DNA of 64,000 bases. Source: Aquitalea denitrificans (lineage in GTDB: Bacteria > Pseudomonadota > Gammaproteobacteria > Burkholderiales > Chromobacteriaceae). The translations under genes and the position numbers were made by a program. How positions within the stretch are numbered: the stretch's first letter is position 1; every line of letters begins with the position of its first letter. Of this stretch, positions 1 through 8,061 are shown piece by piece. The notes below the pieces were generated by a model that had not been told where the DNA came from, ran no database searches, and saw nothing but the letters and a program-made list of their open reading frames with translations. The stretch spans positions 3,472,001 to 3,536,000 of the forward strand of contig NZ_CP047241.1 in the NCBI RefSeq assembly GCF_009856625.1, written 5' to 3'.

Positions 1-1
1 G

Positions 2-1894
2 AGTGAAATCGGCTATCTGCTGCGCCTTGGTGCGGCCAACGATTTCCACTCGCTAACCTGGCAGCAGAACTACCGCCGACACATGGGCCTGCCACCAACA
101 AATTTTGATGACTTCGTAGGACTCACTACTGGGCATGGCCCTGATGTTCTCCGGAACCTCTGGGGACCGTCCTGCTCCGACCTGCCAATTCAGTCGTTCA
201 AGAAGCTTGGCATCAAAACTACCTACTGGAGTCTGGATCACCGACGTTGGTGCCCAGACTGCCTTCGAGAACAAAGCTACTGGAAAGCAGAGTGGCTGAT
301 CACCCTGCAAGTGGCCTGCCCACATCACCGACGACTACTACAAGAATTGTGCCCAGCTTGCGGTCAACTTGTCGGTTGGTATAGCGGCGGTCTGACGCAC
401 TGTCGCTGCGGGCAAGACCTTACGGCGGCAGCACATATCCCAGCTTCAGAGAATTTGCTGCAGATTAGCCAGCGGATATGCGACAAGCTGTCCGAAGCTA
501 CCGAGATCAGTGTGCCTCCCAATAAGCTGCTTCCGATCAACCATGGACTAACTCGCTTACTAGCAGCCGTACAATTGCCGCGACAGCTCGACCTCATCTG
601 GGCACTAGGTTGCTATGGCCACTTTGGCGCGCTCAAAAAATCGCTTAAGGTACATGGCCATCATCGAATGGATGTCGCGTTACCGATACTCGAAAGCGCA
701 GCCGAAATGCTGGTGCAGTGGCCTGATGCGTTTCACTCGTTTATGCAACAGGCCTCAGATCAATCACAGGCACACGCGCTACACCTACACCTGTTCGCAG
801 GCCCACATCTCCTAGCCTTAAATCGAGCGCTAAATCACCCCGAACTACACTTTGTGCGGCACGAATTTGAACGCTTTGTTTCGGCTCATTGGAAAGGTGT
901 CATCGCGGCTCGCCATCGGTTTGCCGACGACACTTCGACCGAGCATTCCACCATTCTTGCCAAAGAAGCCATGGCAATGCTTGGCATCTCGCGTAGGAAG
1001 CTGGCAACGCTCATTAACGAGGGACACATACGCGGCTGGTATCAGCAGTCAAAGGGGTGTCTGCGCTTCTTTGTCGTCGATCGGGCATCGGTAAGACAGT
1101 TCCAGCAAAATTGTGCAGGCAAGCTGTTCACACTTGCAGAAACTGCAGAATACCTAGCGACCACCATTCCGCGTGTCCGGCTTCTCGTCCAGGCAGAGCT
1201 CCTCAAGGCTGCTCACCGGCCAAATGGACACAACTTGCGGCGCAATCACTGGGTATTCGAAAAGTCTCAACTCGACATGCTGCTTGGCGGTCTGACGCTT
1301 GAAATCCACCCCACGCCAGAGTGCGATAGTGTGATGTCCCTAGAGAAAATCTGCCGAGCAAGAAGCCGGGATGGAGCGGATTTTGTCACCATCCTGCAGG
1401 CTATCCAAGCGGGCGAGCTCAAATGTATCGCCCGCGACCCGAGCCATCATGGCATAAGGGGACTATTACTCGACAGGCGGCAGTTTGAGGATTGGTTTAC
1501 TGAGCGCTTACGGGTCAAAGAATTCTTCACAATGAGACCGGCAGCTCACTATCTTGGACTCAAAGAGCATGTACTGTATTGGTTACGAGATCGTCGGCTA
1601 TTGTCTGGCTTTACATACCCCAACGAGGCAAGCCACCTGTCGCTTCCCAAGACTGCCCTTGATCAGCTCAAAGCACGCTATGCCTGGGGAAAATCGCTTG
1701 AGGAAATGACGGGATACGGAAGAAAGTCAGCTTCACGAGCATTGATTAATCGCGGGATTGTCCCGGTCACAGGGCCGACAGTGGATGGCGGCACCACCTA
1801 CCTCTTTTTACGGGAAGACATTCAAAGCTTCATGACAAGCCGACATTCGGCGACAGAACACACGACACAGGGAGTAGGGGATGGAAAAAAGTGA
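2..1894 (+). CDS. tniQ: TniQ/TnsD-family transposition protein, 5' end outside window
   Basis: The reading frame is open from base 2, so the gene begins upstream and only about 630 residues are visible. Early in the visible part there is a zinc-finger arrangement typical of TniQ: CPDC, then CPHH, CPAC and CRCG, with W residues between. The long C-terminal part has helix-turn-helix-like segments (for example around GISRRKLATLINEG). In Tn7/Tn5053-type elements TniQ/TnsD selects the target site and works with a transposase and an AAA+ regulator; those partners would lie upstream, outside the window. The gene overlaps the next one by 14 bases. TniQ family is confident; whether the element is Tn7-like or Tn5053-like is not decided here. 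Confidence 0.82.
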   Translation, partial: SEIGYLLRLGAANDFHSLTWQQNYRRHMGLPPTNFDDFVGLTTGHGPDVLRNLWGPSCSDLPIQSFKKLGIKTTYWSLDHRRWCPDCLREQSYWKAEWLITLQVACPHHRRLLQELCPACGQLVGWYSGGLTHCRCGQDLTAAAHIPASENLLQISQRICDKLSEATEISVPPNKLLPINHGLTRLLAAVQLPRQLDLIWALGCYGHFGALKKSLKVHGHHRMDVALPILESAAEMLVQWPDAFHSFMQQASDQSQAHALHLHLFAGPHLLALNRALNHPELHFVRHEFERFVSAHWKGVIAARHRFADDTSTEHSTILAKEAMAMLGISRRKLATLINEGHIRGWYQQSKGCLRFFVVDRASVRQFQQNCAGKLFTLAETAEYLATTIPRVRLLVQAELLKAAHRPNGHNLRRNHWVFEKSQLDMLLGGLTLEIHPTPECDSVMSLEKICRARSRDGADFVTILQAIQAGELKCIARDPSHHGIRGLLLDRRQFEDWFTERLRVKEFFTMRPAAHYLGLKEHVLYWLRDRRLLSGFTYPNEASHLSLPKTALDQLKARYAWGKSLEEMTGYGRKSASRALINRGIVPVTGPTVDGGTTYLFLREDIQSFMTSRHSATEHTTQGVGDGKK

Positions 1895-2180
1895 AATCGA
1901 GAGCCGTTACGCTTGGCAGTTCCGCGATGGCCGGGGCATCGATAACTGTGTTCCACAGGAGTGGCTACCTGTCGTAGAGAATCTGTGCCAAGCCATCGAC
2001 AAGATCACCCCACAGATGGAAAGGCTTGGCTTTTACTGGCGGGATATCAAGGAGAAAAGAGGGGGTCTTGCAGTTGACTACGTGGCTCCTACAGCTCTGG
2101 ACGATGCCATCGAGAATCTTGTAGATGCAGCTACCACCGAGGTAGCTCGCATGGCAGAGAGAGGAGCCTCGTCGGTTTAA
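1881..2180 (+). CDS. small hypothetical protein coupled to tniQ
   Basis: A 99-residue protein starting inside the last codons of tniQ, with GGAG/AGGGG ribosome-binding sequence just before the ATG. It is a soluble, acidic-and-basic mixed protein with no motif I recognise. Its end overlaps the convergent XRE gene by four bases. The overlap with tniQ suggests co-translation and perhaps a role in the same mobile element, but that is inference. Not recognised as a known family. Confidence 0.6.
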   Translation: MEKSEIESRYAWQFRDGRGIDNCVPQEWLPVVENLCQAIDKITPQMERLGFYWRDIKEKRGGLAVDYVAPTALDDAIENLVDAATTEVARMAERGASSV

Positions 2181-2437
2181 ACACTCTGACCATTCTCCAG
2201 GCTGCCGGGCTGAGATGCCATTTCCTGCTCGGCAGCTTCGATCAGTTGGCTTGGGCGTATCTCAAGTGCCTTAGCCAGCTTAAAGATCACATTAACGCTG
2301 GCACTGTTCCTGCCAAGTTCCAAAAGCGAAACGTAATTTCGCTCAACGCCAGCCTCAAAGGCCAGCACTTCTTGCGACATCTCCCTGTTTTTGCGTAGTT
2401 TTCTCAACGCTCTCCCGAACGCGACTTCCGGTTCCAC
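2177..2437 (-). CDS. XRE-family helix-turn-helix regulator
   Basis: An 86-residue, single-domain DNA-binding protein. Residues about 8-66 fit the Cro/CI (XRE) fold: LRKLRKNREMSQEVLAFEAG for the first helices, then VERNYVSLLELGRNSAS for the recognition helix region, then LAKALEI. It reads away from the next gene (starting at 2558), across a 120-base divergent gap that could contain its operators. Such regulators commonly control mobile-element or defence genes; the target here is unknown. Convergent four-base overlap with the preceding plus-strand gene. Confidence 0.88.
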   Translation of the reverse strand: MEPEVAFGRALRKLRKNREMSQEVLAFEAGVERNYVSLLELGRNSASVNVIFKLAKALEIRPSQLIEAAEQEMASQPGSLENGQSV

Positions 2438-2557
2438 TTAGCTCTCCTGTAAGAAAGCCAAGCGTCATGTCTAGGCGTGCTAGAGTCTTCACAATATATT
2501 GGGCAAAATTGTCATGCTTCGATTTATTCACCGACTGCACTGAGACCAGGACTAGCC

Positions 2558-3127
2558 ATGAGCATCCAAGAAAAACTGCCGGAACACCTTTCAACGCTCT
2601 GCCTGAAGGGCAAGACTCTCCAGTTCATCGTGTACCAGGGAACGGCGCTGGAAGATAAAGCCTGGTCCGAAACCCACGTCAGCTCGACCCGCAACGGCTA
2701 TGGACAAGTTTCAAGCATCCGGAGCCATAGCGTTCTAAAGCGGGAGTGCTGGATCAGATTGGAAAATGGAAAGGAAAAGGTGATCGCCCTACCAGGCAAT
2801 AGCGCGTTTGCTGTACGGGCTGGCCACACACTCACATTGATCGGTGTCCACAGCCAGCATCTTAAGAAGGACACGGTCTACTACATTGCCCTAGTCAACC
2901 ATACTACTGAAAAGTGGGTCTCGTTAAACCAGCTTAGTGTGCTGAGAACGCTGTCGGGTGCCCACAGCGCCGTCGCCCAAGGTTTGGCCAATCTGTTCGT
3001 CGTGGCAACACTAGGAATTGGTGCAATCGTGCTGATGCTTATCAACAGATCGTTGCACAACAATTACGCTGTTCCGTTCGACCTACATGCGGCAAAAATT
3101 GCCAGATGGAGTTTACAACAAGCATAA
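2558..3127 (+). CDS. hypothetical protein with C-terminal membrane helix
   Basis: A 189-residue protein from the ATG at 2558, chosen because AGGACT precedes it; an in-frame start at 2477 is possible but poor. The N-terminal part looks globular with beta-type alternation. A single hydrophobic stretch near residues 142-162 (NLFVVATLGIGAIVLMLI) predicts a membrane anchor, followed by a short basic tail. No family recognised. It lies between the XRE regulator and the AT-rich defence-like block and still has roughly average base composition, unlike the genes that follow. Confidence 0.6.
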   Translation: MSIQEKLPEHLSTLCLKGKTLQFIVYQGTALEDKAWSETHVSSTRNGYGQVSSIRSHSVLKRECWIRLENGKEKVIALPGNSAFAVRAGHTLTLIGVHSQHLKKDTVYYIALVNHTTEKWVSLNQLSVLRTLSGAHSAVAQGLANLFVVATLGIGAIVLMLINRSLHNNYAVPFDLHAAKIARWSLQQA

Positions 3128-3231
3128 GTATTGTTTCGCCGATCAATACCAATGTACTTTCAACAGTCTTGAGCTTATGCAATCATAAAACCATACAGGA
3201 AGTGCATTTTCAACTGATGGCGGCAACAGCT

Positions 3232-4290
3232 ATGAGCAAAACTGACGAGTACAGAAAATATCTCAAATCTGGTGCATGGCAAGAGAAGCGAGCACATGCC
3301 CTCGATCGGACCGATGGGTTTTGTCAGTTTTGTGGAGAGCCTGCTGAGAACGTCCACCACGTTCAATACCCGAAGCAACTGGGTACTGAGCATCCCAATA
3401 GTCTTATACCCGTTTGTAAGCGTTGCCATGAGATATCGCATGGTATCCAACAAATGCAAGTTATTACCTCTGCCACGATTTTCTCAGAACTAACTCCAAA
3501 TAATAGCAAGCTAAATTATATTGTCAGCGGCTCTCGAATTTATGCTTCAGTCCGATCTTGGGAAAGGGCATTGCAGATTCCAAAGTCACTCTCAACGTGG
3601 TTTCATAGTGGCCTATCCAGAACTGCAATGCTTAGAAAAAATTTCTCTGGCGGAGCATTGGAGGCAGTTTATCAAGATACGCCAGTTTATAGATGGCATG
3701 CTGTCGCTGAATTATTGCGTGCATTTGATCGAAATTGGTATCAGCACGGATATAAGAGCCGACCTAAACCAGAGCAGAGGGAGATTGACCAGTTTCATCA
3801 GAATTATGAACATCTTGTTGCATGGGGATATGACCTGCAAGAGCGTGCTCTGAGCAATTTAGTTCTTAATTCTGCCAATCCTGCTGAACCTGTATCTCAA
3901 GAGGTTCTGGTTGATGCAATCAATCATGCTATCGCTCCACGGCTACAAGATCATGACAATCATCTAAGAGAGCATGATGTAGTTATTTCAGAAATAAAAG
4001 AAGCCATGCCTTCGATGAGGGATGATGGTGAATTTATAACAGTACGACAAGCTATTCTTGAGAAAGGTCTTGACTCAACATCAATGCCTCTTTACCCAAA
4101 ATCTCGCGACAACCTCTCTGGACTGACCGGCCAATTATTAAAAGAGAAAGCCGTTGAGCAAGGACAGCCTGTGGTTGCACGTATAGATGGCCATTCACTT
4201 GAGACCTCCATGAATACTTATAGACGAAGGGATATTTATCAGGTGCTTGAAGTAATTATTAAAAATAGTCAGAGTGGATTTTCGTTCTGA
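3232..4290 (+). CDS. HNH-endonuclease-domain protein
   Basis: About 353 residues from the ATG at 3232 (MSKTDEYRKYL...); the frame is open from 3106, and 3217 is another candidate start. An HNH domain sits at the N terminus: CQFCG, then the HH pair (NVHHVQYP), an N in HPNSL and CKRCHEISHG, so both zinc CxxC pairs and the catalytic His are present. The remaining 250 residues are helical and unrecognised. HNH domains cleave DNA in restriction and phage-defence proteins. The gene is AT-rich and lies 52 bases before the four-gene operon, so it may be part of the same system or a separate unit. Confidence 0.75.
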   Translation: MSKTDEYRKYLKSGAWQEKRAHALDRTDGFCQFCGEPAENVHHVQYPKQLGTEHPNSLIPVCKRCHEISHGIQQMQVITSATIFSELTPNNSKLNYIVSGSRIYASVRSWERALQIPKSLSTWFHSGLSRTAMLRKNFSGGALEAVYQDTPVYRWHAVAELLRAFDRNWYQHGYKSRPKPEQREIDQFHQNYEHLVAWGYDLQERALSNLVLNSANPAEPVSQEVLVDAINHAIAPRLQDHDNHLREHDVVISEIKEAMPSMRDDGEFITVRQAILEKGLDSTSMPLYPKSRDNLSGLTGQLLKEKAVEQGQPVVARIDGHSLETSMNTYRRRDIYQVLEVIIKNSQSGFSF

Positions 4291-4342
4291 AGAGCATGTA
4301 ACTAGATTGAGAGTCTTGCTAAATTGCAACTTAGGAATATAA

Positions 4343-5335
4343 ATGTCGGCTGAAAATGAAAATACAGCAAAGCTTGCAGAAATTGCTGCCACGGAACTGT
4401 TTACAGAATTTTTTTGGGAAAGATCGGGGCCAACGAATCATGACTGGCCATGCGAGGATCAAGATCGCCATGATGCTAAAACTCACCCTTGTGATGTGGT
4501 TTACTACTATGACGAGCCGTACTCGCCGGTCAGAACCTATGTTCACTGTGATTTAAAAAGCTACGCAAAGGGAACCATTCGCCCAGCCTCGGTGAAGTCG
4601 GCGATTGAGAGTCTTGCAAAACAAATTGCTTGCGCAGAAAAAAGTGATCATTGGAGAGAATTGCACGGCCATGACCATGTAACCGCTTCAATTTGTGGGT
4701 TGCTATTTGTATACAACCACGATGGCGAATATGAGGCCGATTTTCAAAAAAATCTAATTAATATAAATTCGGAAAGCCTGCACCTTCCAAGAGGTGCAAA
4801 AATTTTTGTGTTAGGCCCCAAGGAAATTTTCTGGCTTGACAATATTCGTGATGAAATACAGCGAATGCGAGGAAAACGCCCAGCAGAGTTACCGGGGCAT
4901 GAATATTGCTCATATTATCACCCTCAGTTAATTCGACGCGCCAATCTCCAAGCAAGAACGGCCAAGGCCGCTACTCTTGAAATGCTTACTTCCCCCATTA
5001 TAATTTTGGAGCATCGAGATCCAAAAGGTAGTGCTAAAAGAGGGGTGGTTGTTTTTTACTCGAGAAAAGGCGAGACTGCAGATGAGTTTATGTATTTAAT
5101 AGATACATTGAGGAAATATGAGCTATTGGATGACAATACATCTATTACGATAAAAACACTGGGGGCCTCGCCAATATCTTCGCCAACATTTCAACGAGCT
5201 CAGCAGCAGTACATTGAAGGCCTAGATGGTAATGCAATGAAAACAGATTTGGCAGGGTATGTAAACTCAATAACTTATTCTCCGATGAATAAAGTAAAAA
5301 GCACCTACTCTGCAATTGATTTAGGAACATGGTAA
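4343..5335 (+). CDS. predicted PD-(D/E)xK-type nuclease, first gene of an unknown operon
   Basis: A 330-residue soluble protein, ATG preceded by AGGA. Near residues 50-72 the pattern DVVYYYDEP followed by VHCDLKSYAKG resembles a restriction-endonuclease-fold active site (acidic residue, hydrophobic strand, D-x-K). This is a motif-level call without structural confirmation. The stop overlaps the next start as TAATG, which indicates translational coupling. Base composition is distinctly AT-rich compared with the core genes. I do not recognise the operon as a named defence system; a nuclease effector is the simplest reading. Confidence 0.6.
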   Translation: MSAENENTAKLAEIAATELFTEFFWERSGPTNHDWPCEDQDRHDAKTHPCDVVYYYDEPYSPVRTYVHCDLKSYAKGTIRPASVKSAIESLAKQIACAEKSDHWRELHGHDHVTASICGLLFVYNHDGEYEADFQKNLININSESLHLPRGAKIFVLGPKEIFWLDNIRDEIQRMRGKRPAELPGHEYCSYYHPQLIRRANLQARTAKAATLEMLTSPIIILEHRDPKGSAKRGVVVFYSRKGETADEFMYLIDTLRKYELLDDNTSITIKTLGASPISSPTFQRAQQQYIEGLDGNAMKTDLAGYVNSITYSPMNKVKSTYSAIDLGTW

Positions 5336-6459
5336 TGTCTGACTTTCTTGACCATTTAAGTGCAAACGATAATGATATTTATGATTTGCTGATTTCTGGA
5401 AAGCAGAGGTTGACTACCGCAGTACTCCGCGAATTAGCAAGGGATAGAGGAATTTTTTGCTCACCGGAGGATAGCCGTGAAGACTTAGCAGATTATCTTT
5501 CTCTCTTGCCGCATGATTATCATGACATTGATGGTATCGTTCAAAAGCGAGAACCTCCCCATCGAAGAGAAAAAACAACCTTCGTGCGGCTAGGATCGCA
5601 GTTATCCGTGCAAGAGATGAAAGAGGCTGCAACAGCTTATGCCGAAGCCGTTGGCTTTAATGAGAGTGTTACCCACCGCCCCAAAAGTGGGACGGGCTAT
5701 TCAGTTAGTGTTGCCTACGAAGAGTTCAATCACACCCGGACTAGACTACTTCAGCGAGAGCGCCATGAAGCTAACATTGAATTTCTTGTTGAGAACGGGC
5801 AAACCGTAGTCAGACTTCCCGCGACCGATAAGGCAAAAAGAATTGTTGCTGCCATTAAAGAAACTGTGGAGCAAAAGCGAAAAGAAAAAATCATTGAAGA
5901 AATGATTGAGCTCACTGGGCTTACCACTCCAGCACTCCGATCGAAATTCTTTACCCGTCTCATTTCATCCCTGCCAAAATATAAATTAAAAAATGTAATG
6001 AACTTGAAAGTATCTTCGCTTCAAGTTGGAGGTGATGGTGAAGAGGAAGGTCTCGATTTAGAGAATGATTTGGAAGATGATGCGTCAAAAGAAATGTTTG
6101 CTGCAGTGGTACACAGCATGGCCTTGTCAGGACAAAACCTTGTGCAGTCACAAGAATATAAAGAACTAACCGCAAGGGGGTTTTTCATAACGGCAATTAC
6201 CTGGCGCTCTGAGTTTGAACACAATCCCAATGATATTTATCAATTTGATGCTGGATTTGAAGATCGAAAATCAGGAACTGGCTTTAGGTATCAAGTACAA
6301 GGCGCATTTCGGGCTCATAAAGGGACACACCGAAAATCTATTGTTCATGTAACTGACTCAGAAAAAACAGTTCTTTTTGCTCTTATAGAGGAAACTGCTA
6401 GAAAAGTACTGGCAGAACTACTCGATGAAGCCGCCTCTGATGAGAGTAGTAAGGAGTAA
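5335..6459 (+). CDS. unknown protein with an internal duplicated motif
   Basis: 374 residues from the ATG at 5335, which overlaps the previous stop. No known domain recognised. The motif R-K-S-G-T-G-(Y/F) (RPKSGTG and DRKSGTG) occurs twice, near residues 117 and 312. Each copy is followed by alternating strand-like residues and then a charged helix (KRIVAAIKETVEQ; VLFALIEETARKVLAEL), suggesting two copies of one alpha/beta domain around a central helical region. The middle contains a very acidic patch (GEEEGLDLENDLEDD). Two bases separate it from the next gene, so it is part of the coupled operon. Confidence 0.6.
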   Translation: MSDFLDHLSANDNDIYDLLISGKQRLTTAVLRELARDRGIFCSPEDSREDLADYLSLLPHDYHDIDGIVQKREPPHRREKTTFVRLGSQLSVQEMKEAATAYAEAVGFNESVTHRPKSGTGYSVSVAYEEFNHTRTRLLQRERHEANIEFLVENGQTVVRLPATDKAKRIVAAIKETVEQKRKEKIIEEMIELTGLTTPALRSKFFTRLISSLPKYKLKNVMNLKVSSLQVGGDGEEEGLDLENDLEDDASKEMFAAVVHSMALSGQNLVQSQEYKELTARGFFITAITWRSEFEHNPNDIYQFDAGFEDRKSGTGFRYQVQGAFRAHKGTHRKSIVHVTDSEKTVLFALIEETARKVLAELLDEAASDESSKE

Positions 6460-6461
6460 AA

Positions 6462-7145
6462 ATGAAGAGATTTCGATGGTTTAACGCTGAATGGCCAACA
6501 TCGATCCGTACACTAGCTCAAAGAATTAAGTCGCGCTCATTTGACAATGACTCCGGGCATGGATTCTTCATTGATCGAGTCAGAGATGATTTTCTGGAAG
6601 CTCGCTATATTGAGAAAATTCAATACACCGACGTTGTTGTTGATCCTTATGGCGAAGAATTGAAATTCGATCGTATAGAATTTCAGCAGACCATGTTTAA
6701 GATGCTATCTTCCTCGCCTGGCCTGGAGCTGATTGACCCCCCCAGAAATGTACAAGCACTAATGAATCGCTTATCTGAGGTGGCAGACTTCGGCGTGGCA
6801 ATAACACCCGCAAGGGCTAACGTTCTTTCTTGGTCAACCTTACTCCAAGAGGGCGAACGCATCATATCGATGATTGACTCCGTACAAATAGGAGCTCTTG
6901 AACTTGAGCCCAGGATTATCGCTAAAATTACTATTAAAGGAGATCATCAGGACGTGCGCACTGCATGTGCAGAATTTGTTCAAGACAAGAAGCATTTAGT
7001 AGAGAAAATTCAACTCAGACTTGCAAGTCCTTATCGCGGCACTGTAATTTTATCCTCAAATGGTTCGGCAACGATAAACTCTGATAACGTGACGGAAGAT
7101 ATAATACCTGCGCTCCGCCACGCATTAGCAAACTCCTACATTTAG
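6462..7145 (+). CDS. unknown soluble protein of the AT-rich operon
   Basis: 227 residues, ATG preceded by AAGGAG. No signal peptide, membrane segment or family motif recognised. The N terminus is basic and aromatic (MKRFRWFNAEW) and the rest looks alpha/beta. It follows the previous stop by two bases and its own stop overlaps a possible GTG start of the next gene, so it is almost certainly made together with its neighbours. Function unknown; a sensor or adaptor role within the putative nuclease system would be inference only. Confidence 0.55.
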   Translation: MKRFRWFNAEWPTSIRTLAQRIKSRSFDNDSGHGFFIDRVRDDFLEARYIEKIQYTDVVVDPYGEELKFDRIEFQQTMFKMLSSSPGLELIDPPRNVQALMNRLSEVADFGVAITPARANVLSWSTLLQEGERIISMIDSVQIGALELEPRIIAKITIKGDHQDVRTACAEFVQDKKHLVEKIQLRLASPYRGTVILSSNGSATINSDNVTEDIIPALRHALANSYI

Positions 7146-7174
7146 TGATAAATTTATTACGCCGCGGTGAGGGT

Positions 7175-7918
7175 ATGAAATATATATTTATTACAGTAAT
7201 TGCCATCTCTATGCTATGGGAGTGGGGCATGCATAGTGAAGGAATGTTTTTGTGGATATACCGGATTGGATTAGGGGGAGTGATGTGGGGGAGTGTCACC
7301 CTTATCGCCTTTGATTTTTACGCTGCGGTGATGAAGAAAAATTCATCTTTTATGCAAGAGTTTTATGAAACCATAAAAAAAGACTTATTTGTTTGCCTTA
7401 TTGTTGGGTTGAGTTTTGTTGCATTTTTCTCAATGCTTCCAATTAAGTATAATTTCACAAACTTTGATGTAGCTGGATTAGGGGTCTCATTTTTTGTTTA
7501 TGGTTTTTTTGCGCTGATCGAATGTGGAAAACTTAAAGTTGCTGGGCATTTTTTGCCAAAAAGAATTATTCTGGCCATGTTGGCTTTAATTCTATTTTCT
7601 TACATTGGGTCTTTTTACATCTTGGGGCAGGTTGTATTAAATAAATTCTCTCCAATGCAATCGTTGTGGTATCAAATAAGCATTCTCTGCTCTGCAATTT
7701 TTATTTTTACCGAATCTAATCGGATGCGTTTTTTTTTGGAAAAGGAACGTGTCGAGGTGTCGCCTGTCCTGCTAGAACTGTTCGCCAGTTTCAAAAAGAC
7801 AAATGGCCTCTATCAACAAGCAGCTTTGGCATCAGAACAATGGAACGCTCATGTGAAGAAGCTAAAAATAGAAGCTCGCACCAAGAAAAAAAATGAACAA
7901 CGAAAACGCAAGCGATAG
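7175..7918 (+). CDS. multi-pass membrane protein ending the unknown operon
   Basis: About 247 residues from the ATG at 7175, which has GGTGAGGG before it; a GTG at 7145 overlapping the preceding stop is an alternative. Six hydrophobic stretches are visible (for example IFITVIAISMLWEWG, DLFVCLIVGLSFVAFF, IILAMLALILFSYIG), followed by a basic, lysine-rich cytoplasmic tail. In defence operons a membrane protein of this kind is often the killing effector, but nothing in the sequence proves that here. AT-rich like its neighbours. Confidence 0.6.
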   Translation: MKYIFITVIAISMLWEWGMHSEGMFLWIYRIGLGGVMWGSVTLIAFDFYAAVMKKNSSFMQEFYETIKKDLFVCLIVGLSFVAFFSMLPIKYNFTNFDVAGLGVSFFVYGFFALIECGKLKVAGHFLPKRIILAMLALILFSYIGSFYILGQVVLNKFSPMQSLWYQISILCSAIFIFTESNRMRFFLEKERVEVSPVLLELFASFKKTNGLYQQAALASEQWNAHVKKLKIEARTKKKNEQRKRKR

Positions 7919-8061
7919 TAAATTAATGTAAATTACCCTCACTTTACTTATGATTCGTGAGCTGCACTCTCCGGCAACTACGTGTTACTTGGTAAAAACT
8001 ATTTGTCCCTGCACGGGGCTTCCAACAACAAACAGCATGCTGCACTGCTCTCCTTCCGCTT

